Source: Anas platyrhynchos
Taxonomy: Eukaryota; Chordata; Aves; Anseriformes; Anatidae
Reading direction: 5' to 3'
Assembly (NCBI RefSeq): GCF_047663525.1
Contig: NC_092613.1
Coordinates: 1,079,501-1,143,500 of the forward strand
DNA: 64,000 nt
Shown here: piece by piece, positions 38,649 through 49,791 of the stretch
Numbering within the stretch: position 1 is the first letter of the stretch
How the letters are laid out: each line of letters opens with the position of its first letter
Notes under the pieces: model-generated
Told to the model about the DNA's origin: nothing
Seen by the model: only the letters and a program-made list of their open reading frames with translations
The model's database searches: none
Made by a program: the position numbers and the translations under genes

Positions 38649-39125
38649 TGTGAGAAACACTCCGTAGCCAATAACTTAGGCTCAGGCGAGGATCTCAGTG
38701 AAGTAGTAATTTATTCGCGATTGCAATGGCGGGCGCCCCACAAGCAGGAGAGAGCGCATCTACTAGTTCCAAAACACAGTTTATATACCTTTTGATGGCA
38801 GGACCCTCCCCTGTTTCCCCACTGAGTGGGTAATCCAGGTTCACAATCTATCTGATGCTTCACAAACAATGCATAGTCTTCAGTTGCCGGCCTGTTAAAT
38901 TTCAAATTTCTTTTGACATTTTTACTGTTTGAAGTGGTAATGTTTCTTCACTTATCTGACTTGACTTGACACCGTGATTTTCACCTAATTGTCCTAAGGA
39001 GACTGGTTGTCTGCATTTTACAAGGTCGCCTGCTAAACTTTCTTATCACTGTAAGCATATCTCAGTACCACATTCCCTCCTTCTAAACAATGTAACTCTG
39101 CAAAAACAACATTTCTATTCCCACA
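38649..39125 (-). repeat. 5' LTR of provirus
   Basis: 477 bp, the exact counterpart of 31999-32475. TATA box at plus 38781-38787 and AATAAA at plus 38710-38715. It would drive transcription leftward into the proviral interior. Confidence 0.95.
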
Positions 39126-39129
39126 ACTT
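39126..39129. repeat. Target site duplication, right copy
   Basis: ACTT, matching 31995-31998. Confidence 0.85.
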
Positions 39130-40780
39130 GGAGTTTCTAAAACAAAATGAGAATAATATTAATAAAGTAGTGGAAGTAAACAAAACCAAGCATTAATATT
39201 GGATTAGTATTAATGATCCAATTAATGGAGCAGTTTGTCATTCACTGATGGATCATCAGATTAGCCATAAAACATGCAACATGTTACAAAGAAGGGTTCA
39301 ACATATCCACTATTTAGAATAAACAACTGATGTAGTGTATGCCTCCGTACCTGATGTACGTAGTGTATAAGTGAATGAGAAATTTGGAAGAAGCAATAAA
39401 GTAGAGTGAGCCAGAGCACAAGACGGTATGAGAGATGAAGAGGGACAATGTGACTGTGTAAGAAAAAGACTTGGGCAAGCACACAAGACTAAGCATGAAG
39501 AAGCACGTGTGAGAAAGACAGAGCAAGAGAGCACGTGCCCATGACTGAACACAAAGGAGCATACAGAAGACTGACGAACAGCAAGTGAAAAGGCAAGAGC
39601 CAAGACAATGAGAGAGCACGTGAGCAAGAGGTAAAATGAAGAGAGTGCGTAACAGAGGGCACACGGGGGAAGGGGTGCACACCCAATGATGGCATAAGAG
39701 CACAACAGAGATACAGAGCACAAGGTCTCTTCTCTGGTATCTCTTTTAAAAATCAGCACATTATAGCATCCAGATATTTTCTCATATTAGGAAAAATCAG
39801 GCAATGTTACCCACATGAGTGATCACCACTCAAACACTGTAACTTCACATAGCATTTGGCATGAAAGGCAAATTACTGGTTTGGAAGGTGGGGGGGTTAA
39901 ATCTGACAGGGAGCTAACACACACACAAGTGAAAGAGGAACTCTTCACACGCTACTTTCGTGTACAAACAAGAATTTCATCACAGTGGAGCAAAAATATA
40001 TAGTAGCAATAGCACAGGTGTCCTATGATCAGCAATATCAACAATAAAACCACAATCTTACCAAAGACAGGAGAGAATATTTAAGGTTTTAAAAACAGAG
40101 TCAAAAGTTAGTAATTATTTAAAAAAAAATGACTCACCCACTCACCTAGTGCATTTTAAATTGGAGAGCAAAGTTAGGAGAAAGACAGCAGCTGTCTCTT
40201 TCACCAATTACCTGCCAGTGCTAAAGTACTACATTTGCATCCACAAAATGCAATGCAAAACTAAATTTTACTGCATTAAGAGAACTGCTTAGTCTATCGC
40301 TTCACAGTTCAGAGAAAACATAGAAGACCCAGAACAGAATCTTGATGCACTTCTGTTTTAAAATGCAAGTCCTGACAACCTGACAATGTTTCATGTAGCC
40401 CCTTTATCTCAAAAAATATATAATAATAATAAAAATTAAAATTAAAAATCTCTCTCTCATATGAAACTTGAGCTATCCCAGAATGTATTGTTTCATTTCC
40501 AGCACACATGAAATGTAACAAGATATTGCACTTTGGTTGCCTTTTAAAAACAGAAGCACAGCAGAACTCAACATTATCCATAATCCTTTCATTCACATAT
40601 TTCCTCTCACCTCTTTCATTTTTTAATCAGAGAATTGAATTATTATTGGCCTTAAAAGGCTGATACTTTACCACATCTTGCAAAGTACAAAAGCAACTTT
40701 ACCTTTTCCCTGCTGCAGCCTGCCTTTTGTTCTTCTTAGATTAGTCATTTTTAAAATCTTCTCCACTGTGAAATCAAACA
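39130..40780. other. Intergenic DNA with a purine-rich block
   Basis: No host gene was recognised. Bases 39370-39725 are strongly purine-rich on the plus strand, with recurring gagcacr and gagagca words and three perfect CACGTG E-boxes (39504-39509, 39532-39537, 39617-39622). The overlapping minus-strand open frames of 149 and 135 codons there result from the skewed composition. Confidence 0.55.
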
Positions 40781-40868
40781 GGTCGCGCAGGCAGGGCGAG
40801 CAGGAAGGGAGGAGAGCAACCCCCGCCCACACGAACGCCTCTTAACGACGGTCTTTAGCTAGGCGATA

Positions 40869-41951
40869 ATGGTCTCCACAAGGCACGGAGCGCTCTGCAG
40901 GAGGTCGGTACACACCCAGACCGACTGCCCGTTAAAGAATGCAGCGGTTCAGGTCACCGGATGCAGGGAGTGTCAGAGCCTGCTGCTGCCGTCGGCGGGA
41001 GGCAGAGACACTGCGTGCGTGAGATGTGAGCAAGTGGATGACCTGATCCGCATGGTGGCGGAGCTCAAGGAGGAGGTGGAGAGGCTGAGGGCCATCAGGG
41101 AATGTGAGCGGGAGATAGACTCCTGGAGCAACTCCCTGCAGGGCCTCAAGGAGAGGTACCGGGGTGAGACACCCCAAATGGGGGTGGACCCCCTGCCCTG
41201 TCGCCGTCGGACAGAGGGAGGGGATCTGGGAGTTGAGGAGGAGTGGAGACAGGTCCCTGCGCGACATGGCAGGCGATGCCCTCCCCTTCCGGCCCCACCT
41301 TCCCAGGTGCCCTTACAAAACAGGTTTGAGGCCCTGGAGATTGAGAGACCAGCAACTGAGGAAGAGATAGAAAGTGTTCCCAGGAGGATGCCTAGGGCGA
41401 GGAGGTCGACTCTACGCATCAGGACTGCCTCCACCAAGAAAGAAAGAAGGGTGATTGTCGTGGGAGACTCTATCCTTAGGGGGACAGAGGGCCCTATTTG
41501 TCGGCCTGACCCTACCCGTAGGGAAGTCTGCTGCCTCCCTGGGGCCGGGGTCAGGGACGTTGCCAGGAAGCTCCCCAACCTGGTATGCCCCTCTGATTGT
41601 TATCCTCTCCTGATAGTCCAGGCGGGCAGTGATGACATTGATGACAGAAGCCTGAAGGCTATCAAAAGAGACTTTAGGGGGCTGGGACGGTTAGTGGACG
41701 GAGCAGGAGTGCAGGTAGTATTTTCGTCCATCCCTATGTTGACAGGGAGGGGTACGGAGAGGACAAGGAAAGCCCACCTGTTAAACACATGGCTCCGGGG
41801 CTGGTGCCTACGCAGAAATCTTGGGTTTTTTGACCATGGGGCAGTTTACTCAGCACCTGGTCTGATGGCCGTAGACGGGTCCCTATCCTTTAGGGGAAAA
41901 AGGATCCTGGGCCAGGAGCTGGTGGGGCTCATTGATAGGGCTTTAAACTAG
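40869..41951 (+). CDS. CR1 ORF1 protein (esterase type)
   Basis: 360 residues, the first protein of the CR1 retrotransposon, expected to bind element RNA. The N-terminus has two Cys pairs (C32/C35 and C50/C53), compatible with a small zinc-binding fold, then a coiled coil at about residues 54-85 rich in Glu, Leu and Arg. The middle is a low-complexity, Arg- and Pro-rich linker. Residues 195-360 form an SGNH-type esterase-like domain with GDS at 199-201, a Gly block near 225-227 and a QAGSDD block at 251-256. The last block reads DGSLS at 336-340, where the family usually shows D-G-x-H-L-S, so the catalytic His seems to be missing. The start ATG lies shortly after the GC-rich 5' end. ORF2 begins 41 bases after its stop. 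Confidence 0.88.
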   Translation: MVSTRHGALCRRSVHTQTDCPLKNAAVQVTGCRECQSLLLPSAGGRDTACVRCEQVDDLIRMVAELKEEVERLRAIRECEREIDSWSNSLQGLKERYRGETPQMGVDPLPCRRRTEGGDLGVEEEWRQVPARHGRRCPPLPAPPSQVPLQNRFEALEIERPATEEEIESVPRRMPRARRSTLRIRTASTKKERRVIVVGDSILRGTEGPICRPDPTRREVCCLPGAGVRDVARKLPNLVCPSDCYPLLIVQAGSDDIDDRSLKAIKRDFRGLGRLVDGAGVQVVFSSIPMLTGRGTERTRKAHLLNTWLRGWCLRRNLGFFDHGAVYSAPGLMAVDGSLSFRGKRILGQELVGLIDRALN

Positions 41952-41992
41952 GTAAGAAGGGGGATGGGGCTGAAGCAAGGACTGTTGGGGCT

Positions 41993-44806
41993 GTGCCAGG
42001 GGGAGCAATGGCAAGGCCGGAGGATAAGGTAAAGGCCCAGCTGAAGTGCATCTACACCAATGCACGCAGCATGGGTAACAAACAGGAGGAGCTGGAAGCC
42101 ATCGTGCAGCGGGCAGGCTACGACTTGGTTGCCATCACGGAAACGTGGTGGGACCAGTCTCATGACTGGAGTGCTGTGATGCCTGGCTATAGGCTCTTCA
42201 GAAGGGACAGGCAGCACAGAAGGGGTGGTGGTGTGGCTCTCTATATTAGAGAGTCTTTCGATGTTGTAGAACTCGAGGCTAGGAATGACAAGATCGAGTC
42301 CCTTTGGGTTAGGATCGGCAGGGACAACAAGGCTAGTGTCCTGGTCGGGGTCTGCTATAGACCGCCGAACCAGGATGAGGAGACGGATGAGGAGTTCTAC
42401 AGGCAGCTGACAGAAGTTGCGAAATCATCGGCGCTTGTACTCGTGGGGGACTTCAACTTCCCTGACATATCCTGGAAGCACAACACAGCCCAGAGGAAGC
42501 AGTCTAGGAGGTTTCTGGAGAAAGTGGAAGATAGCTTCCTGACGCAGCTGATTAGTGAACCTACCAGGGGTGGTGCCCTGCTAGACCTTCTCTTCACAAA
42601 CAGAGAAGGACTGGTGGAGGATGTGATTGTCGGGAACAGTCTTGGGCAGAGTGACCACGAAATGGTGGAGTTCACTATTCTTGGCGGGGCCAGGAAGGGA
42701 ACCAGTAAAACCACTGTATTGGACTTTCGGAGGGCTGACTTTGGGCTGCTCAGGACACTAGTTGGTGGAGTCCCATGGGAGGCGGTTCTGAAGGGCAGAG
42801 GGGTCCAGAAAGGCTGGGCGCTCTTTAAGAGGCAAATCCTAATGGCGCAGGAGCGGTCTATTCCCATGCGCCCAAAGATGAGCCAGCGGGGAAGAAGACC
42901 AGCCTGGCTCAACAGAGAATTGTGGCTTGAGCTTAGGAAAAAAAAGAGGGTTTATAATCTTTGGAAAATTGGGCAGGCCACTAAGGAGGACTATAAGGAT
43001 GTAGCGAGGCTGTGCAGGGACAAGATTAGGAAGGCCAAAGCTCATCTGGAGCTCAATCTGGCTACTGCTGTTAAAGATAACAAAAAACGCTTTTATAAAT
43101 ACATCAACACCAAAAGGAGGACTAGGAAGAATCTCCATCCTTTACTGGATGCAGGGGGAAACTTAGTTACAAGAGATGAGGAAAAGGCGGAGGTGCTCAA
43201 TGCCTTCTTTGCCTCAGTCTTTAGCGGCAAAACTGGTTGCTCTCTGGATACCCAGTACCCAGAACTGGTGGAAGGGGACGGGGAGCAGGATGTGGCCCTC
43301 ACCATCCACGAAGAACTGGTTGGTGACCTGCTACGGCACTTGGATGTCCACAAATCGATGGGGCCGGATGGGATCCACCCAAGGGTACTGAGAGAACTGG
43401 CAGAGGAGCTGGCCAAGCCCCTATCCATCATTTATCAGCAGTCCTGGCTATTGGGGGAGGTCCCAGCTGACTGGCGACTAGCAAATGTGACGCCCATCTA
43501 CAAGAAGGGCCGGAGGGCAGACCCGGGGAACTACAGGCCGGTCAGTTTGACCTCAGTACCAGGGAAGCTCATGGAGCAGATCCTCTTGGGAGTCATCATG
43601 CGGCACTTGAAGGGCAAGCAGGCGATCAGGCCCAGCCAGCATGGGTTTATGGAAGGCAGGTCCTGCTTGACGAACCTGATCTCCTTCTACGACAAAGTGA
43701 CGCGCTGGGTGGATGAGGGAAAGGCTGTGGATGTGGTCTACCTTGACTTCAGCAAGGCTTTTGACACCGTCTCCCACAGCATTCTCCTCAAGAAACTGGC
43801 TGGTCTTGGCTTGGACTGGCGCACGCTTCGTTGGGTTAGAAACTGGCTGGATAGCCGGGCCCAAAGAGTTGTGGTAAATGGAGCCCAGTCCAGTTGGAGG
43901 CCAGTCACTAGTAGCGTCCCCCAGGGCTCGGTGCTGGGGCCGGTCCTCTTTAACATCTTCATCAATGATCTGGATGACGGCACTGAGTGCACCCTCAGTA
44001 AGTTTGCAGATGACACCAAGCTAGGTGCGTGTGTCGATCTGCTCGAGGGTAGGAAGGCTCTGCAGGAGGATCTGGATAGGCTGCACCAATGGGCTGAGGT
44101 CAACTGTATGAAGTTCAACAAGGCCAAGTGCCGGGTCCTGCACCTGGGGCGCAATAACCCCAAGCAGAACTACAGGCTGGGAGAGGAATGGTTGGAGAGC
44201 TGCCAGGCAGAGAAGGACCTGGGAGTGATGGTGGACAGTCGGCTGAATATGAGCCAGCAGTGTGCTCAGGTGGCCAAGAAGGCCAACGGCATCCTGGCTT
44301 GTATCAGAAACACTGTGACCAGCAGGGCTAGGGAGGTGATCGTCCCCCTGTACTCGGCTCTGGTGAGGCCGCACCTCGAGTACTGTGTTCAGTTTTGGGC
44401 CCCTCGCTACAAGAAGGACATCGAGGTGCTTGAGCGGGTCCAAAGAAGGGCGACGAAGCTGGTGAGGGGCCTGGAGAGCAAGTCCTATGAGGAGCGGCTG
44501 AAGGAGCTGGGCTTGTTCAGCCTAGAGAAGAGGAGGCTCAGGGGTGACCTTATCGCTCTGTATAAGTACATTAAAGGAGGCTGTAGCAATGTGGGGGTTG
44601 GCCTGTTCTCCCATGTGCCTGGTGACAGGACGAGGGGGAATGGGCTAAAGTTACACCAGGGGAGTTTTAGGTTAGATGTTAGGAAGAATTTCTTTACTGA
44701 AAGGGTTGTTAGGCACTGGAACGGGCTGCCCAGGGAGGTGGTGGAGTCACCATCCCTGGAAGTCTTCAAAAGACGTTTAGATGTAGAGCTTAGGGATATG
44801 GTTTAG
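41993..44806 (+). CDS. CR1 ORF2: endonuclease and reverse transcriptase
   Basis: 937 residues, full length. It nicks the target DNA and copies the element RNA onto it. The N-terminal APE-type endonuclease (about residues 18-230) has N24 in a TNARS block, E50 in ITETWW, D153 and N155 in VGDFNFPD, and SDH at 220-222, so its metal and catalytic residues are present. The reverse transcriptase (about 440-760) has motif A LDFSKAFD with D585, motif [11 protein letters not shown], and motif C FADD with D673 and D674. The C-terminus ends with the CR1-typical block [14 protein letters not shown]. An alternative start at 42008 would remove five residues. There is no stop, frameshift or missing key residue, so the protein looks potentially active. 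Confidence 0.92.
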   Translation: MPGGAMARPEDKVKAQLKCIYTNARSMGNKQEELEAIVQRAGYDLVAITETWWDQSHDWSAVMPGYRLFRRDRQHRRGGGVALYIRESFDVVELEARNDKIESLWVRIGRDNKASVLVGVCYRPPNQDEETDEEFYRQLTEVAKSSALVLVGDFNFPDISWKHNTAQRKQSRRFLEKVEDSFLTQLISEPTRGGALLDLLFTNREGLVEDVIVGNSLGQSDHEMVEFTILGGARKGTSKTTVLDFRRADFGLLRTLVGGVPWEAVLKGRGVQKGWALFKRQILMAQERSIPMRPKMSQRGRRPAWLNRELWLELRKKKRVYNLWKIGQATKEDYKDVARLCRDKIRKAKAHLELNLATAVKDNKKRFYKYINTKRRTRKNLHPLLDAGGNLVTRDEEKAEVLNAFFASVFSGKTGCSLDTQYPELVEGDGEQDVALTIHEELVGDLLRHLDVHKSMGPDGIHPRVLRELAEELAKPLSIIYQQSWLLGEVPADWRLANVTPIYKKGRRADPGNYRPVSLTSVPGKLMEQILLGVIMRHLKGKQAIRPSQHGFMEGRSCLTNLISFYDKVTRWVDEGKAVDVVYLDFSKAFDTVSHSILLKKLAGLGLDWRTLRWVRNWLDSRAQRVVVNGAQSSWRPVTSSVPQGSVLGPVLFNIFINDLDDGTECTLSKFADDTKLGACVDLLEGRKALQEDLDRLHQWAEVNCMKFNKAKCRVLHLGRNNPKQNYRLGEEWLESCQAEKDLGVMVDSRLNMSQQCAQVAKKANGILACIRNTVTSRAREVIVPLYSALVRPHLEYCVQFWAPRYKKDIEVLERVQRRATKLVRGLESKSYEERLKELGLFSLEKRRLRGDLIALYKYIKGGCSNVGVGLFSHVPGDRTRGNGLKLHQGSFRLDVRKNFFTERVVRHWNGLPREVVESPSLEVFKRRLDVELRDMV

Positions 44807-44887
44807 TGGGGACTGTTAGTGTTAGGTTAGAGGTTGGACTCGATGATCTTGAGGTCTCTTCCAACCTAGAAATTCTGTGATTCTGTG

Positions 44888-45040
44888 AAATACAATTAGA
44901 TAACATTTCATTTACTGGGGCTAGCATCCTTTATTATATTAACATCATGCTCAAATTTTTATTCTAAAGTTTATTTTAAAAAATCCATTATTTCTAATGA
45001 TAAAAGAACATAAAGTGAAGGCATCCAGTATCTACCACAC
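44888..45040. other. Spacer between CR1 and solo LTR
   Basis: AT-rich, 153 bases. Nothing was recognised. Confidence 0.5.
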
Positions 45041-45690
45041 TGTGTTGGGTTTATGAGGCAAGGTTTTGTCAGAGATTGCCCTCCAGACTGTGGAGAAGAC
45101 CACAGTGAAGCAGTCCTCCTGCAGACCACGGAGGCCCCTGCAGCAGTTGGTTGTGCTCTGAAAAATGCTGCTGCCCATGGAGAGCCCACACAGGTGTTTT
45201 TTTGGCAGAACTGTGGCCCAAGTTGGGCCCATGCCTGAGCAGTCTGCTGCTGGAGGACTGCACCCCACTGGAGCGTTCTTGAAGAATGGCAGCCAGGGAG
45301 AAAGGGGAACTTGTTAGGAGGAAGGAGTGACAGAGGCTACCTGTTACGAAGAGACCACAACCTCCACTGCCAGCTTCTCACACCATTCAGGGCTCAGGGT
45401 GCTGAGGTGGAAGAGTTGGGAGTGAAGTTGAGCCTGGGAAGAAGGAGCAGGTGAGGGGCAGCTGTTTTTGTTTTGTTTCTCACCACGCTTCTCTATTTTT
45501 ACTTGACAATAAACTATAATAAATTTCCCCTAGTCAAGGGTTTTTTGGCCATGATGGTAATTGGTGATTTCCATGTTCTTATCACAGGTTAGGAGCTTTT
45601 CCACCCTGCCCTGTCAAGGACAGGGTGTGGGAGGCTGGAGGAGGCTAGGTGGGCACCTGGCAGTTGCCACGGTCAAGCTGTTTTACTGGT
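45041..45690 (+). mobile_element. Degraded solo LTR, avian ERV family
   Basis: It begins TGTGTTGGGTTTATGAGGCA, close to the starts at 24298 and 35973. After about 30 bases it seems to jump to later parts of the LTR (ggaggactgcaccccactgg, gaggtggaagagttgggagtg and a gaagttgagcctgggaag block). AATAAA-type signals lie at about 45509-45521. It ends near the ggtgggcacctggcagttgc block. No internal viral sequence adjoins it. Family recognition is from memory, and the right end is uncertain. Confidence 0.6.
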
Positions 45691-48600
45691 AAATAATATT
45701 CATGGTGTATTTGGGTGACCCCTGAAGAGACACTCCAGAATACAGACCCAAGTCTGTATTTCCATGAAAAATACATGCCAAAACAAGCTCATTTTAAAAA
45801 TCTTACCCCCTTTGCAGAAACATACCTGTCTCTAAAGGGAAAGAGGAAAAAAAGAAAGAATTAAATGAAGCATTTGCCCTGCCAATAACCATTATTTATT
45901 AATGGCAACACCTCACACATAGTCTGAATTAATCATATTGCTTACAGAGTTTGCATTTACTGCAAGGTAAGTTTTAAATTTTTATAGATGGTTAAAATAC
46001 AAATGTATCCTAAATTCTCAGAAAGTTGCAAGCATAGAGGAGTAATGACTCTAAATTTCTTTACGAGCATTACGTGGGCAAAAATATATGCTGGGTTTTG
46101 ACTGCGGATTGGATTCTCGTTAGAGAGAATACTTTTCTTCTTTTTTTTTTTTTTTTTTTGAGCAGAATAATAAGGGTGTATTCTTATAGCTCCCTTTCTA
46201 CCTCTACAATTACTTTAAAATGTTGTGAAGACTCAGCTTCTCAGCACAAGCTAAATAGGCAGTTCTTTGCCAAGATCCCTGTCCATTGTGCATTCATGAA
46301 AGCAAACATGAATGCCATTGATCCCAGCAGGAAGGCTTGCAGGCTTGACACACTCTGTGCCAAAGCAAGGGCTCTAATTAGTGATCCTTCCAGCTGGACA
46401 GTAAAGGCCTTACCCTTCCTTAGGGAATAATAAGACAGGCCATGTCTGAAGTCCCCAAGTAAGCTTTATAGAATAGGGAGCATGCAGAGAACTGCATTAA
46501 AGGCACTAAACCAGCCGACACAGGTGACCGAACAGTGAACTGTGCACTTGGCAATGAACAGAAAAATGCCTGCTACACAAGCATCATCTGGTCTTTGGTT
46601 CCTCCTGTTTGCCTGAATTACTGTCAGAATTCCAAGGACTGTAATGGATGGCGCAACTATTTAAAAGAAAGCAATAGATTTGTTGCAACAGTGATAGTTT
46701 TGAATATCTTCAAACCTTTTCTTCAAAAACAATGCTTGTTGACAATATAACATACCAATTCATAACATCACCATTCTTTGCAGAATAATGATAAAAAACT
46801 CATTAGCAGTAACAGGCTTTGAAAAATAGGCAGCATGTGTAATTTCAGCACTTCAAAACTGTTCGCAAAAAAGTCACTTTTAATTATATTTCTTTATAAA
46901 GAAAAATTATCTAAAGGATTAAAAATAGAAAGTCCTTTCATAGTAAAGATTACTAGCACTAGACTGCAAACACTGTAACCAGAGAAAAGCACTTATACAT
47001 ATATGCAAAGTGTACATCTAGGTTTCTGTATATAAAAGATCTTATACAACTTCTTTTATTGCATTGCTGCTTCAGAATTCTGACAACCACAATATTCAAA
47101 ACGCGAGTTTCACTGAAAAAGCAGGATCTACTGAAAACAGTGGCTTATTTAAACATACTTTACATATAAGAGCATGAAATGTATAAAGAAGCATTGACAT
47201 CTTGAAAGATTACAATGCCAAAAATTGCGTGAAGCTACAGTAGAAAAAAAATCCAAATGGTATATGCATATCCATTGTATACATCAATTATCTATTAACA
47301 AATTCCCAACGTAGATAAATTCCTCCTCTGTTCAAAAATAAAAATAAAAAAATCCTAAGTTAACACTTTTAAAAATAAACGAGAACGTACAAGTTTACAC
47401 CCTTCTAATCCAACCACATTTGCTTTTTGAAAGCAAATGCAAATTCTAAAAGTGAAATATTAAAAGTATTTAAAAACGAAAATTTTTCACTTAGAATTAT
47501 TATCCTACCTTGAGAACTGCAGTTTCTTTAGCCAAGCAAAATGCTTGGTCCTTCTGATGTTTGTTCCATTTTCACATCAAGTGGATATTAATTTTAACTA
47601 CTAGCTTTCACTGAGAATCTTTCATTCTTGAAGAGAAATAAGAAAATTACTTATTGAAAACAAACAAGTCTCATTTCAAGATAGCAGCTTTTAGCCAATA
47701 GTTTTCTGATTTTCTACCTTTTGTTTAATACTGGTTATTCTTACTTGCCTGAAAGACTGCTACATTTCTCTTATCAGCAACATTATTATATTTTTTCTAA
47801 AAATAAGATTGAAAAAAGAGAGGAAGAAAGGCTGTAAACAAAAAGCTGTAGAATACAAAGGCAGTTAAAAGTTGGCTTCACAGCTCCTCAAAATAAATAC
47901 TGAAGGATTATGATTCTGTAACCACAATCAGGATCTTTTTTACATCAAAGCTAGAGAAAAAGTAATGATATTAGTGCTTTGGACTCTAAATGGAACATAC
48001 TGTTATTGCTGGGCAATAACTGTCCTTGTGCTGAGTGACAAAAAAAAAAAGGGGAAAAGGCGCACTTCCCCTCCCACATTCCCTGTATATCTCTAAAAAT
48101 AAAGGACAGGTGAATATTCAAGGTGAAAATCAATATAATTTTTAAGATAGCCAGGAAGCCTTTAAATTACCTGAAGCACATTCTGTGCTCATTTAAAGAA
48201 CATTCTGTATGCAGGCTGTAGTAAGAAAAGTATCTGTAGAATTAAGCAAAAGATCAATGAACAAATTTTCAGTGTACCACAAACACAAAGAATTCATAAT
48301 GTAATAGTTATAAAACAATTGACTTTATGATTGTTTAATATTATCACAGGCTCATAGAGATGTATATTCAAGGTATTATAAGGTTGCATTAAAGAAGGTC
48401 ACATTAAAGTGAGGACAATAGCTCTGAATCTCAAAGGATTTGGTCTAAGAATGTATTGGAAAACGAGAGATTCATAATAGTTTTTTCAGCCTGTTTTAGC
48501 ATGTTTTCTAATACCATGAAGTCTTATGACATATTTAAAGTCAGTTTAAAGCTTATTTTTCTTCATTAAGACAATAAAGTGTGTTTTTCCTACATTCATG

Positions 48601-48796
48601 CTATCTATAGCACTTTGGTTTGCACTTCCGGATGCAGCCCAGCTAGTATGCATTTTCTTCTACATTCACTAATGAGGTGGTACAAAAATAAAAATAAAAA
48701 TCAGGGAATAAATTAGGAGACTAAAATGCAACCTACAGTGAGATGCAATCTACAGGTGGAAAAACATAAAAATTGAGAAGTATGTCAGCGTAAATT
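45691..48796. other. Intergenic DNA, no gene seen
   Basis: AT-rich, with a poly-T run at 46140-46159. The stretch 46190-46460 has a balanced composition and a 118-codon open frame without recognisable domains. It may be a conserved non-coding element but cannot be shown to be one from the sequence. Confidence 0.5.
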
Positions 48797-49140
48797 CATA
48801 GAATCATAGAATATCCTGAGTTGGAAGGGACCCTTAAGGATCATCAAGTCCAACTCTTGACACCGCACAGGTCTACCCAAAAGTTCAGACCATGTGACTA
48901 AGTGCACAGTCCAATCTCTTCTTAAATTCAATCAGGCTCGGTGCAGTGACCACTTCCCTGGGGAGCCTGTTCCAGTGTGCAACCACCCTCTCTGTGAAGA
49001 ACCCCCTCCTGATGTCAAGCCTAAACTTCCCCTGCCTCAGCTTAACCCCGTTCCCGCAGGTCCTGTTGCTGGTGTTAATGGAGAAAAGGTCTCCTTCCTC
49101 TCGACACCCCCTTACTAGGAAGTTGTAGACTGCGATGAGG
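48797..49140 (-). mobile_element. CR1 LINE 3' fragment, minus strand
   Basis: It starts at the left with tcatagaatcatagaatatc (reverse complement of the octamer tail) and runs through a gttggaagggaccc block and a cctgttccagtgtgcaaccac block to the end of ORF2 (aggtctccttcctctcgaca). About 340 bases of the 3' end are preserved. A threefold 11-bp repeat (attgttaattg type) follows at 49143-49172. Confidence 0.88.
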
Positions 49141-49740
49141 TCGATTGTTAATTGATTGTTAATTGATTGTTATGCTCTGGTAAAAGACGTATTCAAGTGG
49201 AGAGAATATCTGTCCAGGCTTGGAGTCAATCATATGCAGTCAGTAGAACCTGGCTCAAATAACAAAACCAGTTTCTGACACTAGGTCCTTACTACTTCAA
49301 AAATGAGCAGCTAGGTTCATTTGGTGCTAGACACTGCCCCTCTGGTAGTCTACCCAGGGCCTAGAAGGGACATACCTCCAATCTCTAATGACCTAATAGG
49401 TGGGCTGGCAGGAAACTGGCCATCCAGAAAATGACAGGTCCAAGTTTGAGGTTTGATAGGAAGGTTTTGAGAGCTCTCGCTTTGTCACAGCCTGCCAGTT
49501 TTCTATGCCCAGGAGAGAGCTCTACTCTTTTTCTTCTCATGGTTTTATTCTCCATCTGAACACATAGAAACTGGCTTCAAAGTCTCAATTCTCCCCACAC
49601 TGTGATCAAATAAATGAAGTAGTATCGAGGCTCATTCTGATCTCTCCACTCTAATTTATGTACCAGAGCTCTCTAAATGGCATCTGACAGACAAACTCCC
49701 TCTGCACCCATGTCTCTGGCTGGACAGCAATTCAAATTCA

Positions 49741-49791
<51 letters not shown>

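Larger units (their letters stand above)
31999..39125 (-). mobile_element. Defective gammaretrovirus-like provirus
   Basis: A 7127-bp endogenous retrovirus in minus orientation. It has TG...CA LTRs of 477 bp at both ends, a 4-bp ACTT duplication, a tRNA-Pro primer binding site (38628-38645) next to the right (5') LTR, and a polypurine tract (32479-32498) next to the left (3') LTR. The internal order from right to left is repeat-rich leader, gag remnants, a foreign LTR piece, pro, partial RT, integrase and env. Every coding region has stops or frameshifts, and RT lacks its N-terminal part and RNase H. The LTRs appear identical, so insertion was recent, while the interior was already dead. It therefore probably moved in trans with a helper. 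Confidence 0.93.
40781..44887 (+). mobile_element. Full-length CR1 LINE with two open ORFs
   Basis: About 4.1 kb with a sharp GC-rich start at about 40781 against AT-rich flanks. It has a short 5' UTR, ORF1 (40869-41951), ORF2 (41993-44806), a short 3' UTR, and ends with two ATTCTGTG octamers at 44872-44887. Neither ORF has an internal stop or frameshift. Most CR1 copies are 5'-truncated, so a complete one is uncommon. The 5' boundary is set by composition and could shift by some bases. A 9-base word (CTGTGAAAT) occurs both just before the element and across its 3' junction. Confidence 0.92.

Noticed and set aside
39310..39759. Minus-strand open frames of 149 and 135 codons
   Set aside because: Two overlapping frames are open at once because the plus strand is purine-rich; Ser/Leu/Cys low-complexity proteins with no domain.
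41146..44769. Many other frames overlapping the intact CR1
   Set aside because: They are shadows of ORF1 and ORF2 in other frames of GC-rich coding sequence.
46074..46430. Plus-strand open frame of 118 codons
   Set aside because: Contains a poly-Phe run from poly-T; no recognisable protein family.
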